A model generated the notes under the pieces. The model ran no database searches. It saw nothing but the letters and a program-made list of their open reading frames with translations, and was not told the DNA's origin. A program made the position numbers and the translations under genes. Of a DNA stretch of 48,758 nt, positions 24,800 to 33,542 are shown piece after piece; position 1 is the stretch's first letter; every line of letters begins with the position of its first letter. The stretch lies in NCBI GenBank assembly GCA_938009905.1, contig CALLGK010000106.1, positions 1 through 48,758 of the forward strand. Reading direction: 5' to 3'. Source of the stretch: an uncultured Acidimicrobiales bacterium (GTDB taxonomy: Bacteria; Actinomycetota; Acidimicrobiia; Acidimicrobiales; SZUA-35).

Positions 24800-25049
24800 T
24801 CGGCTCTGGTTGCACGTCTCGCCCGGCTCGTTTCTCGGCTCTCCGGCGGTGTGAGACGTAGCCAAACCACACGGCGCTGCAAAGCATGATGCCGATCAGG
24901 ATGTAGATGAAGGTTCGCACGTGCCCGATGTCTTGATTGGCGGGAAGGGTCAGCGACCAAGCGAACGCTCCGGACGCGGCGACGAGCAGCAGTGCGAAAA
25001 AGCCCGGGAAGCGAGCTGCGAGGTACTCGACAACAAATTCACCCGCCAT
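24786..25049 (-). CDS. Small two-helix membrane protein
   Basis: An 87-residue protein with two hydrophobic helices (FFALLLVAASGAFAWSLTL and TFIYILIGIMLCSAVWFGYV) and a basic tail (HRRRAEKRAGRD). No family is recognised and no clear ribosome site is visible, so the call rests on hydrophobic pattern and on fitting tightly between neighbours. It overlaps the DUF1304 gene end by 14 bases. Confidence 0.5.
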   Translation of the reverse strand: MAGEFVVEYLAARFPGFFALLLVAASGAFAWSLTLPANQDIGHVRTFIYILIGIMLCSAVWFGYVSHRRRAEKRAGRDVQPEPTTTA

Positions 25050-25155
25050 GGTGTGGGTATCGACCGGACACAGCCGCGTGTTTAGCTCTGTCAGAAGAGC
25101 GATTCGCAGGATGGTCGGAATTCTGGCCTCACTTCATCCGAGTGAGGTTGGGCCG

Positions 25156-26103
25156 ATGGAGCAACAGGGAGGCTCTGCTGTGGAAGTCGTCTACCAACGT
25201 TGTCGCGTGATTGCGGATTCGCAGTCGTTCCAGAATTTCGTCCTCGGCACGATCATCGTGGCGGGCGTTTTGGTCGGAATCCAGACCTACGGGGACCGGG
25301 TCAGCAGCTATGAGCCGCTGCTGAACTTTCTCGATCTTGTCATTCTCGTCATCTTCACTGTGGAAGTCGTGGTGAAGATGCTGGCGCTCGCTCCTCGGTT
25401 CCTCGACTACTTCCGGGACTCGTGGAATGTCTTCGATTTCCTTATCGTGGCCATTGCCCTGATCGCCCTGTTCCTTCCCGATCTCAATGCCGGTTTCATC
25501 GCTGTGCTTCGCCTCGTTCGGATCTTGCGGGTGTTCAAGCTGGTCAAGGCCATTCCGAAACTGCAGCTGTTGGTTGGGGCGCTACTCAAGTCGATCCCGT
25601 CGATGGGCTACATCGGCATCCTGCTGAGCCTGCTGTTCTACATCTACTCCGCGATGGCGGTGTTCCTGTTCGCGGAGAACGACCCGGTTCACTTCGCCAA
25701 TCTGCAGACCTCGATGCTCTCGCTGTTCCGAGTGGTCACACTCGAGGACTGGACCGACATCATGTACATCAGCATGCACGGGTGTGATCACTCGATCTGG
25801 GGCTACTCGGCTGCCGAGGGTTGCACCGATCCGCAGGGTTATGGCTTCCTCGGCGCGATGTTCTTTGTGAGCTTCGTGCTCATCGGCACGATGATCGTCC
25901 TCAACCTGTTCATCGGGGTGATCATGACCTCAATGGACGAGGCACGGGCCGAGGCAGAGGAACTCGACAGAGCAAAAGCTCGCGGTCTCGGCCCGACCCC
26001 AGCCGCCCCGGAGATTGACGCGCCGACACAAGAGCTCCTCGACCAGCTCGACGAACTGTCAGGCGCCATCGACTCGATCCGCTCGAACCTGGTCAAGTCC
26101 TAA
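25156..26103 (+). CDS. One-domain voltage-gated cation channel (NaChBac/Nav-like) with Ca-type filter
   Basis: A 315-residue six-helix ion channel that would assemble as a tetramer. S4 carries basic residues every third position: R119, R122, R125, K128, K131 (VLRLVRILRVFKLVK). The selectivity filter is TLEDWTD (195-201), compared with TLESWS in sodium-selective relatives. The extra acidic residues at the second and last positions resemble the engineered calcium-selective filter TLDDWSD. The loop behind the filter is long and has two cysteines (HGCDH ... EGCTD), then S6 (VLIGTMIVLNLFIGVIMTSM) and a cytoplasmic coiled-coil-like tail. The start is at 25156; an in-frame upstream extension lacks channel homology. 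It stands alone. Confidence 0.88.
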   Translation: MEQQGGSAVEVVYQRCRVIADSQSFQNFVLGTIIVAGVLVGIQTYGDRVSSYEPLLNFLDLVILVIFTVEVVVKMLALAPRFLDYFRDSWNVFDFLIVAIALIALFLPDLNAGFIAVLRLVRILRVFKLVKAIPKLQLLVGALLKSIPSMGYIGILLSLLFYIYSAMAVFLFAENDPVHFANLQTSMLSLFRVVTLEDWTDIMYISMHGCDHSIWGYSAAEGCTDPQGYGFLGAMFFVSFVLIGTMIVLNLFIGVIMTSMDEARAEAEELDRAKARGLGPTPAAPEIDAPTQELLDQLDELSGAIDSIRSNLVKS

Positions 26104-26130
26104 GGCTCGTTCGCGACCTGTCTCCGTTGA

Positions 26131-26424
26131 CTACATCTCGATGAGGAGCTCGTTGACCGACACGTTCGGTGGTCCGGCGAATTCCTTAGCGAACTGAGCC
26201 ATCGTCGACTGGAACTCTTCACTGGTTCGCAGCGCCTCGTAGGCGGCAGCGTTGCTCCAGCGCGCGATCACACACACTTCGTTGTTGTCCCGGTTCGCCG
26301 TGAACCACGCCCCCAACCAGTCATCGTGACCGGCGACGAGCTCGCGGTTGGTCTCGTCGAACAATTTGGCGAGGCTGTCGATTGATTCGGGTCCAACGGT
26401 CACTGTCGTGATGACGGCAAACAT
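26131..26424 (-). CDS. Antibiotic-biosynthesis-monooxygenase-like (ABM) small protein
   Basis: A 97-residue dimeric alpha/beta-barrel protein. Layout MFAVITTVTVGPESIDSLAKLFDETNRELVAGHDDWLGAWF followed by VCVIARWSNAAAYEALRTSEEFQ matches ABM/quinol monooxygenase domains. A strong AGGAGGGAA site fixes the start at 26424; the longer open frame is rejected. The substrate is unknown. Confidence 0.75.
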   Translation of the reverse strand: MFAVITTVTVGPESIDSLAKLFDETNRELVAGHDDWLGAWFTANRDNNEVCVIARWSNAAAYEALRTSEEFQSTMAQFAKEFAGPPNVSVNELLIEM

Positions 26425-26558
26425 CGTGTTCCCTCCTGCTGCGTTCTTGCTGAGGATTCTCGCAGGAGCAAGCGTTCGGTGTCTTGCCGAAACTGACGGC
26501 CTTGTCGATTTGGGTCCGATGCGACAAAGTACGAGTCGTTGAACCGAGAGGGCGTGCC

Positions 26559-26768
26559 GTGAAAGTCGCTGTGTTTGGAGCAACAGGACAGACCGGTCGC
26601 CATGTGGTCGATGTCGCGTTGGAGCGCGGCCATGACGTCACGGCGTTCGGGCGTTCGGTCGAACGCATCGAGAATGACCATGCCGCGCTGGCGCTCTTCA
26701 AGGGCGACGTCTTCGACCGGCGTCTTTACGAGATCGAGAAGAGGCCGTTGTGTACCGGCCCAGCCTGA
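26559..26768 (+). pseudogene. NmrA/SDR-type NAD(P)-binding protein, N-terminal remnant
   Basis: Starts VKVAVFGATGQTGRHVVDVALERG with the dinucleotide motif GATGQTG, then HDVTAFGRS, and ALALFKGDVFD, the usual first 55 residues of an NmrA-like reductase of about 210 residues. After GDVFD the frame loses family character and stops at 26768. The DNA from about 26723 on encodes, in another frame, a methyltransferase tail. It is therefore a gene head left by a deletion. GTG start with GAGAGGGC upstream. Confidence 0.75.
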
Positions 26769-27036
26769 TGGACGGCTTCTGGTCACAGGAGCGTTACTAC
26801 GGCTTCCACCGAACGTTCATCTACGCGGACCAAGCGCTTCTCTTGACAGGTACGACATCATTGAGGCCGCCAAGTCACGCACGATCTACAACTGGCTGCA
26901 GCACTTCGACGTCGCGTCCATCACCGCGGAACTCGAAGCATCTGGCCTTGTCGTTGAGAGTGTGCATGGCGACCTCACCGGGGTCGAGATCGCTAGCGAT
27001 CCCCGAGAGTTCTGCGTTGTCGCTGTCACTCAGTAG
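26723..27036 (+). pseudogene. SAM-dependent methyltransferase, C-terminal remnant with a frameshift
   Basis: In one frame from 26723: SLRDREEAVVYRPSLMDGFW, then ERYYGFHRTFIYADQALLL. A -1 shift follows at about 26843-26847 (TTGACAGG where TTGGACAGG would restore the frame). The second frame continues RYDIIEAAKSRTIYNWLQHF and AELEASGLVVESVHGDLTG to the TAG at 27034-27036. This is the C-terminal third of a class I methyltransferase of the type with LMDGFW and YNWLQ motifs. The SAM-binding N-terminal part is missing, having been replaced by the NmrA remnant. Confidence 0.75.
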
Positions 27037-27160
27037 GGGACATATCACCGGGTCAGCGAGAAACACGCTGAGCAATAGCGGATCTCGTGAGGGAACCTCT
27101 CGTCAACTCTGATGATCGGGCCCTGATCGGTCGACTGGCTCGCTGAGTGAGGGCGAATCG

Positions 27161-27469
27161 CTACGTGGGTGTGGACCTTTGCGTCAACGCGGCCCGGATC
27201 TGATCGATCGTTGGACTCCCCGCTGGGCCATCGGGCGTTTGATAGATGCGACAACTGAGCCCGACTTCTGCGTCCTGCGTTGGGAAGAGATCCGCCCCGT
27301 CGACGATCATCGTTGGCGACCCTCGAAAAGAGAACTGCGTCGCTTTCTCAGGTGTATCGACCAGCTGGTGTCGGATCGAGAGGTCAAACTCGTTGGTGAG
27401 GTGTTTGACGTTTGCAGCCGCCAATTCCCAACTCGGACACTCCTCGAAATACTGCAATTCGAGATCCAT
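27161..27469 (-). CDS. Thioredoxin-fold protein, atypical single-Cys type
   Basis: A 102-residue protein. It opens MDLELQYFEECPSWELAAANV, the first strand and helix of a thioredoxin fold with one cysteine (ECPSW) in place of CxxC. The cis-proline loop is RGSPTMIVDGADLF, and a late GLSCRIYQTPDGPAGSPT is typical of this small actinobacterial family, sometimes found near metal-resistance genes. The second cysteine there could complete a redox pair. The start ATG at 27469 is chosen because the upstream extension overlaps the next gene. Confidence 0.7.
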   Translation of the reverse strand: MDLELQYFEECPSWELAAANVKHLTNEFDLSIRHQLVDTPEKATQFSFRGSPTMIVDGADLFPTQDAEVGLSCRIYQTPDGPAGSPTIDQIRAALTQRSTPT

Positions 27470-27521
27470 GTTCAGACCGCTGATGGCACGGCTATTTCTA
27501 GCTGTTCGATATCGGACTTGT

Positions 27522-27860
27522 TCATGTTTCAGCCTTGCGTTCAGCGATACGGAGGCGGTTGCCGTCAGGGTCGGTGAGCTTGACCTCGCGGCCCCAGGGC
27601 TGATCGTGAATCGGTTCCCCAAACTCGTGGGACACCGCATCGACGTCATCGACCCAGAAGTAGGCGAGCGATCCGGGTTGAGCGTCGCCCTTGTGTTCTG
27701 AGAGGTGCAGTTCAACGCCGTCCTTGTTGAGGAAGACGTACAACGGGAATCCCGGTTCGAAGCGATGTTCTCCCACTACCTCGAAGCCGAGGCGGCCGTA
27801 CCAAAGGGCAGTTGCCGCTGCGTCATCGGCCCGAAAGATCGGAATCAAGATCTCACTCAC
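27522..27860 (-). CDS. VOC-family (glyoxalase/bleomycin-resistance-like) protein
   Basis: A 112-residue single-module vicinal-oxygen-chelate protein: ILIPIFRADDAAATALWYGRLGFEVVGEHRF, then LYVFLNKDGVELHLSEH and FWVDDVDA, ending WGREVKLTDPDGNRLRIAE. Metal-ligand-like His and Glu are present (ELHLSE, late E). Members bind small molecules or act as resistance proteins; the ligand is unknown. It lies upstream of the thioredoxin-fold gene on the same strand, 52 bases apart. Confidence 0.85.
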   Translation of the reverse strand: MSEILIPIFRADDAAATALWYGRLGFEVVGEHRFEPGFPLYVFLNKDGVELHLSEHKGDAQPGSLAYFWVDDVDAVSHEFGEPIHDQPWGREVKLTDPDGNRLRIAERKAET

Positions 27861-27950
27861 GCTTGTGAGCGTACTTGTCGCGCTGGGATCGAGCCGGAAA
27901 AAGCGAGCCGCAGTCGACGCTCAAGGTATTGTCGGAATCACGATGAGTAG

Positions 27951-28034
27951 TGCGCGAGGGGGGACTTGAACCCCCACGTCCGTTAAGACACAGGAACCTG
28001 AATCCTGCGTGTCTGCCAATTCCACCACTCGCGC
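27951..28034 (-). tRNA. tRNA-Leu (anticodon CAG)
   Basis: A class II tRNA of 84 bases. Acceptor arm GCGCGAG pairs with CTCGCGC plus discriminator A; the D-arm is GTGGAATTGGCAGAC. The anticodon stem CAGGA/TCCTG holds loop TTCAGGT, so the anticodon is CAG. A long variable arm is present, and the T-arm is GGGGG TTCAAGT CCCCC. CCA is not encoded. Its place just before fhaA is the same as that of leuT in Mycobacterium tuberculosis, as I recall that genome. Confidence 0.95.
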
Positions 28035-28093
28035 GAGCGGAGGGATGATCTTACCGCTCCCAACCCGGTTCAGACCACGAGTAACTTGATGGG

Positions 28094-28756
28094 GTGGTCT
28101 TGCGAAGCCTGGAGGAGCGCCTTGAGCGCTTGGTCGAAGGCATGTTTGCGCGCGCCTTCCGCACCGGCCTCCAGCCCGTTGAGGTTGGACGCCGTCTGAT
28201 TCGTGAGCTCGACGCCCACCGCACGCTCGATGTGAGCGGTCGCCCGGTCGGCCCGAATCGCTTTGGCATCCGGCTCGCGTCAGAGGACTACGAGAAGTTC
28301 ATGAAGATCCGTGAGTCGCTTGTGAAGGAGCTCAGCTCCAGCGTGCGCGATCACGCTCACGCCGAAGGCCTCCTGTTTCTTGGCCGTGTGGCGATCGAGA
28401 TGTTCGAAGATCCTGAGATGACGGTCGGCATCTTTCGGGTCGACAGTTCGTTTGACGAGACCGCAGCAGTTGCGGCACCACCCGCATATCTCGAGCTTCC
28501 CGATGGCCAGCGGGTTGAGCTCAGCCAACGCATTGCCACCATCGGCCGCCTGCCTGATTGCGACGTGATCCTCGACGATCCCAATGCGTCGCGAAACCAC
28601 GCTGAGCTTCATCCGGAAGGCGACACCTACCTGTTGGTCGACCTCGGCTCGACCAACGGCTCGAAGGTGAACGGCCAACGAAGCAACGGCCGCCTCCTCG
28701 CCGATGGCGACGAACTCACCTTCGGCATCGTCTCGTTGGTGTTCCACCTGCTGTGA
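28094..28756 (+). CDS. fhaA: FhaA: DUF3662 plus FHA domain protein
   Basis: A 220-residue protein. The N-terminal DUF3662 domain (residues about 1-120: LRSLEERLERLVEGMFARAFRTGLQPVEVGRRLIRELD) is specific to this actinobacterial family. The C-terminal FHA domain (about 135-215) has IGRLPDCDVILDD, SRNHAEL and DLGSTNGSKVNG, the phosphothreonine-binding loops. In mycobacteria FhaA links the Ser/Thr kinase PknB with cell-wall synthesis (MviN). The linker between domains is much shorter here than in M. tuberculosis. GTG start. Confidence 0.93.
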   Translation: MVLRSLEERLERLVEGMFARAFRTGLQPVEVGRRLIRELDAHRTLDVSGRPVGPNRFGIRLASEDYEKFMKIRESLVKELSSSVRDHAHAEGLLFLGRVAIEMFEDPEMTVGIFRVDSSFDETAAVAAPPAYLELPDGQRVELSQRIATIGRLPDCDVILDDPNASRNHAELHPEGDTYLLVDLGSTNGSKVNGQRSNGRLLADGDELTFGIVSLVFHLL

Positions 28757-28843
28757 TCATGCGTTTTCGGCATCAACCAGCTCTGTCCGAATCGTGGGCG
28801 ATCCGCACGGATCTACCCGCGCGGGGCGGTTTGTGTCAGTACT

Positions 28844-29377
28844 GTGTCGGTCGCTGTGCCTGACGCTCTGCTCACGCTCCTTCGGTGGTGCCTCCTCGCC
28901 CTGATCTATCTCTTCTTCTTTCGCGTCCTTCAGGCCACCTGGTACGGAGCGCAAGCCCCCGGTCGCAAGCCCGGCGCTCGAGTAGGGCAACGCTCCAAGC
29001 GAGTTGCCCAAAAACAGGCTGCGCCGGTGGGGGTTGGCGCCGGTTCTCCTATCCCAGGATCGGAGTCTGGTTCGCCGGAAAAACATGCCGCACCGTCCAG
29101 ACTGGTGATCGTGGAACCAGCAGACCTTGCGGGGACGGTGCATGTTGTCCAGGGCGAGCTCACCATTGGCCGCGCCGCGGGCTGCGAGATCACGCTCGAC
29201 GACACCTATATCTCTCAACTCCACGCCCGTCTTTTCGACAGCGAGAGCGGGCTGGTCGTTGAAGATCTCGGCTCCACCAACGGCACGTATCTCAACCGTC
29301 AACGCGTCACCGCGCCCGTGGTCGTCACTCCTGGAGATCGCATCCAGGTCGGCAGCATCGTAATGGAGCTCCAGTGA
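28844..29377 (+). CDS. fhaB: FhaB/FipA: membrane-anchored FHA domain protein
   Basis: A 177-residue protein. An N-terminal transmembrane helix (LLTLLRWCLLALIYLFFFRVL) is followed by a basic linker and an FHA domain (ELTIGRAAGCEITLDD, YISQLHARLF, DLGSTNGTYLN). It binds phosphothreonine on partners such as the PASTA kinase or division proteins. It starts with GTG at 28844; its stop overlaps the start of pstP by 4 bases (GTGA). Confidence 0.92.
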   Translation: MSVAVPDALLTLLRWCLLALIYLFFFRVLQATWYGAQAPGRKPGARVGQRSKRVAQKQAAPVGVGAGSPIPGSESGSPEKHAAPSRLVIVEPADLAGTVHVVQGELTIGRAAGCEITLDDTYISQLHARLFDSESGLVVEDLGSTNGTYLNRQRVTAPVVVTPGDRIQVGSIVMELQ

Positions 29378-30711
29378 TTACCTACGACGGTGGTGCAGCC
29401 ACCCACGTCGGAGCCATCCGCGACGTAAACCAAGACCGCATGATTCTGTCTGGCACGATCGCGGCCGTTGCCGACGGCATGGGCGGACACGCCGGCGGCG
29501 AGAAAGCAGCAGCCCTCGCTATTGGTGAGCTGAGTGGCGTGCGAGGAACGATCACCGCCGACCGCTTCCACCAAGTCGTCGAAGCCGCGAACCGTCGTAT
29601 CTACGAGACCTCGGCCGACCCAGCCCTTCGGGGCATGGGCACCACCATCGTGGCTGCCGCCGTCGATGCCGAAGCCGAGCAGCTCAACATCGTCAACGTT
29701 GGCGACAGCCGGGCGTACCGATTCAGAGGCGGCCAGCTCGAACAGCTCACCATCGACCACTCACTGGTTGAAGATCTCGTGCGTGAGGGCCGGCTGAGCC
29801 CCGAAGAAGCGCTCACCCATCCGCAGCGCAACATCGTCACCCGGGCCCTTGGCATCAACCCGCAGATCGAGATCGACATGTTCATTGTCGATGCGGTGGC
29901 TGGCGATCGGTTCATTCTGTGCAGCGATGGCTTGTTCAACGAGGTCGACGACGAGGGCATCATCGAGATTCTTGAACGGGTGAAGCCAAGCGAGGAAGCG
30001 GCAGCGGAGCTTGTCGAAACCGCCGTTCGCCTCGGTGGTCGTGACAACGTCACCGTCGTCATCGTCGACATCCTCGACCCAGAAACGTTGGCCGAGATGC
30101 AGGCTGCTGCAGCAGCGGCGGCCGAAACGGAGCGCACCGGCCCAGATACCGACGTGATGGACACGCCCATCGAGGCCGCCCATGCACCGCAAGCCTTTGG
30201 CGGATTCGGCAGTGGGGCTGAAGCTGAAGCCACCGCCGATCACACCGAGGTTGACGAGGTTGAAGGCTCGCCGTCGATCGATGACGGCGACAGCGATGAT
30301 GCACCCCCACCGCCAGCACCCACCGATGAGCCCATCGCTCCGGCAGACTCTTCTGACGACGTCCCTAAGAAGCGACGTTGGCTCCCGTTTCGCACGTCGC
30401 TCATCTTGCTGCTGTCGGTCGTCGGTGTTGTGGGCGTCGGCATCAGCAGCGCCAGTTGGTATGCCCGCTCGGCCTTCTACGCCGACGAGATCAACGGACA
30501 AGTCGTGATCTTCAAGGGTCGCCCGGGTGGGGTGCTCTGGTTTGAGCCGGTCACGGTCGAGAACACGCAGCTCAACGTGTCGACGCTTGATGGGGCATCG
30601 CAAGAGCTCCTCAGAAACCGAACGCAGTGGCGTTCGCTCGACGACGCCCGCGAGTTTGTCCGCAACCTCGAGCTGGCACCGAGTGGGAGCGGCGCCGCCG
30701 ACGGCGGCTGA
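29374..30711 (+). CDS. pstP: PstP: PP2C-type Ser/Thr protein phosphatase
   Basis: A 445-residue phosphatase opposing PknB. Catalytic PP2C motifs: RDVNQDRM (D17, D21), AVADGMGGHAGGEKAA (D34), GMGTTIVAA, NVGDSRAYRF, LCSDGLFNEV and GGRDNVTVVIVD; the Asp residues bind two metal ions. An acidic, proline-rich linker follows, then one transmembrane helix near residues 340-360 and a short outer part. The intracellular catalytic domain and outer tail agree with mycobacterial PstP. GTG start overlaps the fhaB stop; rodA follows after 3 bases. Confidence 0.95.
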   Translation: MITYDGGAATHVGAIRDVNQDRMILSGTIAAVADGMGGHAGGEKAAALAIGELSGVRGTITADRFHQVVEAANRRIYETSADPALRGMGTTIVAAAVDAEAEQLNIVNVGDSRAYRFRGGQLEQLTIDHSLVEDLVREGRLSPEEALTHPQRNIVTRALGINPQIEIDMFIVDAVAGDRFILCSDGLFNEVDDEGIIEILERVKPSEEAAAELVETAVRLGGRDNVTVVIVDILDPETLAEMQAAAAAAAETERTGPDTDVMDTPIEAAHAPQAFGGFGSGAEAEATADHTEVDEVEGSPSIDDGDSDDAPPPPAPTDEPIAPADSSDDVPKKRRWLPFRTSLILLLSVVGVVGVGISSASWYARSAFYADEINGQVVIFKGRPGGVLWFEPVTVENTQLNVSTLDGASQELLRNRTQWRSLDDAREFVRNLELAPSGSGAADGG

Positions 30712-30714
30712 CCG

Positions 30715-32034
30715 GTGCGACCCCGCACCGTCGAGCTCGGACTACTCGTCCTTGCGTCGATCATCACGGTTGCCGCCTACGGCTTGACCAGCCTTGGCCG
30801 AGCGGCGTCGTTGCCGGCCAACATCGTGCCGTTCTTGGGGATCATCGTTGGCCTGTTGCTGGCCTCACACCTGGTGGTGCGGCGTTGGGCTCGACATGCC
30901 GACGGCCTGCTGTTGCCGCTCGCCGCGTTGCTCAACGGGGTCGGCTACGTGGTGATCGCACGACTCAATCCTGATTTGGCCGACAGTCAGTCGGCGTGGA
31001 CGTTCATCGGCCTTGCCGCCTTCTCGGTGTTCTTGGTTGCGGTGCCAGATGTGAGGCCCTTCGAGCGGTATCGCTACACGCTGGCGTTGGTCGGTGTGGT
31101 GCTTCTCTTGCTGCCGCTCATCCCAGGTCTTGGCGTCAACATCAACGGCGCCCGCATCTGGCTGCGCATTGGTCCGTTCAGCATTCAGCCCGGCGAGTTC
31201 GCCAAGATCGTGCTGTCGATGTTCCTCGCTGGCTACTTGGTCGAGAAACGAGAGCTGCTGACCGCGGCGACTCGGCGGTTGGGCCCGCTGAACATCCCAG
31301 ACCTCAAACACTTCGGACCGCTCACCCTGGCGTGGGGCATCGCCCTCATCGTGATGGTGGCCGAGCGTGACCTCGGCTCGTCGTTGCTGTTCTTCACGCT
31401 CTTCATCGTGATGATCTACATCGCCACCGGCCGCACCGCCTATGTGGTGCTCGGGCTCACCTTGTTTGCCGGCGGTGCCTACGTGGCTCACGAGAGCTTT
31501 GGCCACGTTCGACAACGTGTCGCCATCTGGTTCGACCCGTTCGAAGACCCGAAGGGTTCGGGCTTCCAGATCGTCGAAGCCGCGTTCGCGTTGGCTGACG
31601 GTGGCGTGACCGGCACCGGGCTTGGCCTCGGCACGCCGGGCAAGATTCCGTTTGCCGCCACAGACATGATCTTTGCTGCCGTGGGGGAGGAGCTCGGCCT
31701 GCTGGGTGCCACAGCCGTGCTGGCGTCGTTCCTTCTGTTCGTGGGTGCCGGGTTCCGAGTGGCCATGCAGGCCAAGAGCCTGTTCGAGAAGTTTCTTGCC
31801 GCGGGCATCACCGCCCTGCTCGGCTTCCAGGCGTTCGTGATCATCGGCGGCGTACTGCGCGTGCTGCCCCTGACAGGCGTGACCTTGCCATTCGTTTCCT
31901 ACGGCGGTTCGTCGCTCATCTCGAACTACATCGCCCTTGCGATCCTCGTGCGCATCTCCGATCGGGCCAACCGTCCCGATGTGTTGCCGTCGCCCAGCCG
32001 CATCGGCGTGCCGTCAGATGAGGCGGTCGCATGA
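30715..32034 (+). CDS. rodA: RodA/FtsW-family SEDS peptidoglycan glycosyltransferase
   Basis: A 439-residue membrane protein with about ten helices. SEDS features: GARIWLRIGPFSIQPGEFAKIVLSMFLAGYL, VAERDLGSSLLFF, a middle FDPFEDPKGSGFQIVEAAFALADGGVTGTGLG loop and the C-terminal LPLTGVTLPFVSYGGSSLISNYIALAIL. It polymerises glycan strands from lipid II together with the class B PBP made by the next gene, whose ATG overlaps this TGA. GTG start. Confidence 0.95.
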   Translation: MRPRTVELGLLVLASIITVAAYGLTSLGRAASLPANIVPFLGIIVGLLLASHLVVRRWARHADGLLLPLAALLNGVGYVVIARLNPDLADSQSAWTFIGLAAFSVFLVAVPDVRPFERYRYTLALVGVVLLLLPLIPGLGVNINGARIWLRIGPFSIQPGEFAKIVLSMFLAGYLVEKRELLTAATRRLGPLNIPDLKHFGPLTLAWGIALIVMVAERDLGSSLLFFTLFIVMIYIATGRTAYVVLGLTLFAGGAYVAHESFGHVRQRVAIWFDPFEDPKGSGFQIVEAAFALADGGVTGTGLGLGTPGKIPFAATDMIFAAVGEELGLLGATAVLASFLLFVGAGFRVAMQAKSLFEKFLAAGITALLGFQAFVIIGGVLRVLPLTGVTLPFVSYGGSSLISNYIALAILVRISDRANRPDVLPSPSRIGVPSDEAVA

Positions 32035-33542
32035 TCGATCGCAACATCCGCCACGTGCTGATCGTGTTGCTTGGCTGCTTCCTGCTGCTGTTCATCCAGC
32101 TCAACCGGGTGCAGGTGGTCGACGCCGAGTCGCTGCGTCAACACCCGGCCAACACCCGCACGGTGCAGCGTGACTTCTCTCGCCCCCGCGGCATCATCTC
32201 GACCGCAGACGGTGTGGTGGTCGCTCGTTCGGTTGAAACCGATGGCCCGTTCGAACTGCTGCGCGAGTATCCCGAAGGTGAGCTCTACGGCCACGTGGCT
32301 GGGTACCTCTCGTTCAACATCGGTGCCGACGGCGTCGAGCGCAGCTTCAACGACGAGCTCGTTGGGCGAACACCAGCGCTGCAGCTCAGCGGGCTGGCCG
32401 GCATTCTTGGCACCGAGGAGTCAACCGGCCAGGTGGTGTTGACGCTTCGCCACGACATGCAGACCGCAGCCCGCGACGCGCTTGGCGACCAACGCGGCTC
32501 CGTGGTGATGATGGACCCTCGCACCGGCGACATCCTCGCCATGTGGAGCAACCCGAGCTTCGACCCGAACCGGTTGTCGAGTCACGACGGACAATCGGTC
32601 AACGAAGCATTCGTCGAACTGGTTGAGGCAGACGGCAACCCATTGCGAGGCAAAGCCTTTCGAGACATCTTCTTCCCCGGCTCAACCTTCAAAGTGGTAA
32701 CGGGCGCGACGGCGGTCGAGAGCGGCATCGTGCGACTCGACTCCCCGGTGTTCGACGTCACCACCGAATACACACCGCCCCTCACGTCTCGGCCCATCTC
32801 AAACTTTGGCGGCAACCCGTGCGGTGGTCCGCTCATCGACTTGCTCCGCCAGTCGTGCAACACCGGCTTCGCCTTTCTCGGCGCCGAGCTGCTCGGGCCA
32901 GAGCGACTCTCTCGCCAAGCCCAAGCGTTCGGCTTCAACATCGTTCCCCCGCTCGACATCCCCGGTGCCGTCGCCAGCCGTTTTCCAACCGACTACGGCT
33001 CAGAGCAGCGTGCCCCATCGGTGGAAACTCCAGCCGGTGTGTTTGAGGACTCGCCCGGCTTGGCGCAGGCCTCGATTGGTCAGAACGAAGTTGCGGCGAC
33101 GCCGCTGCAGATGGCGCTCGTTGCTGCGGCCGTGGCCAACGAAGGCGAGATCTTCGCTCCGCGAGTGGTTGGCGAGATCAAGAACAGCAAGGGCGAGACG
33201 GTGTCCACACCCAATCCGCAGATCTGGCAGCAGCCGATCTCGCCCGCGACCGCGTCCGAGATGCGGCTGGCCATGCTTGCCGTGGTCGAGAACGGTTCTG
33301 GCGCTCGAGCGCAGGTGGCAGACGTTGAGGTTGGCGGCAAAACCGGCACGGCCCAGCTCGGCACAGAACCGGCCCAGTCACATGCGTGGTTCATCGCGTT
33401 TGCCGGTCGCCCAGGCTTCGAATCAGAGCTGGTGATCGCCGTGCTCGTCGAAGCAACAGAAGAGAACCCCGATCAGACCGGTGGCCGAGCCGCAGCCCCC
33501 ATCGCGCAAACTCTCATCGAGCAGTACTTCGCAGCCTCATAG
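32031..33542 (+). CDS. pbpA: PbpA: class B penicillin-binding protein
   Basis: A 503-residue transpeptidase with an N-terminal membrane anchor (HVLIVLLGCFLLLFIQLNRVQVVD). Active-site motifs: nucleophile S218 in PGSTFK, SxN as S275-C276-N277 and K437-T438-G439 in GGKTGTAQ. It crosslinks peptidoglycan in a pair with RodA. The ATG overlaps the rodA stop by 4 bases. A 106-base gap separates it from pknB, where pknA would stand in mycobacteria. Confidence 0.95.
   Translation: MIDRNIRHVLIVLLGCFLLLFIQLNRVQVVDAESLRQHPANTRTVQRDFSRPRGIISTADGVVVARSVETDGPFELLREYPEGELYGHVAGYLSFNIGADGVERSFNDELVGRTPALQLSGLAGILGTEESTGQVVLTLRHDMQTAARDALGDQRGSVVMMDPRTGDILAMWSNPSFDPNRLSSHDGQSVNEAFVELVEADGNPLRGKAFRDIFFPGSTFKVVTGATAVESGIVRLDSPVFDVTTEYTPPLTSRPISNFGGNPCGGPLIDLLRQSCNTGFAFLGAELLGPERLSRQAQAFGFNIVPPLDIPGAVASRFPTDYGSEQRAPSVETPAGVFEDSPGLAQASIGQNEVAATPLQMALVAAAVANEGEIFAPRVVGEIKNSKGETVSTPNPQIWQQPISPATASEMRLAMLAVVENGSGARAQVADVEVGGKTGTAQLGTEPAQSHAWFIAFAGRPGFESELVIAVLVEATEENPDQTGGRAAAPIAQTLIEQYFAAS

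Noticed and set aside
27951-28034. Attachment-site or integrated-element boundary at the tRNA-Leu gene
   Set aside because: No integrase and no direct repeat of the tRNA end were seen; the tRNA stands in its conserved place before fhaA.
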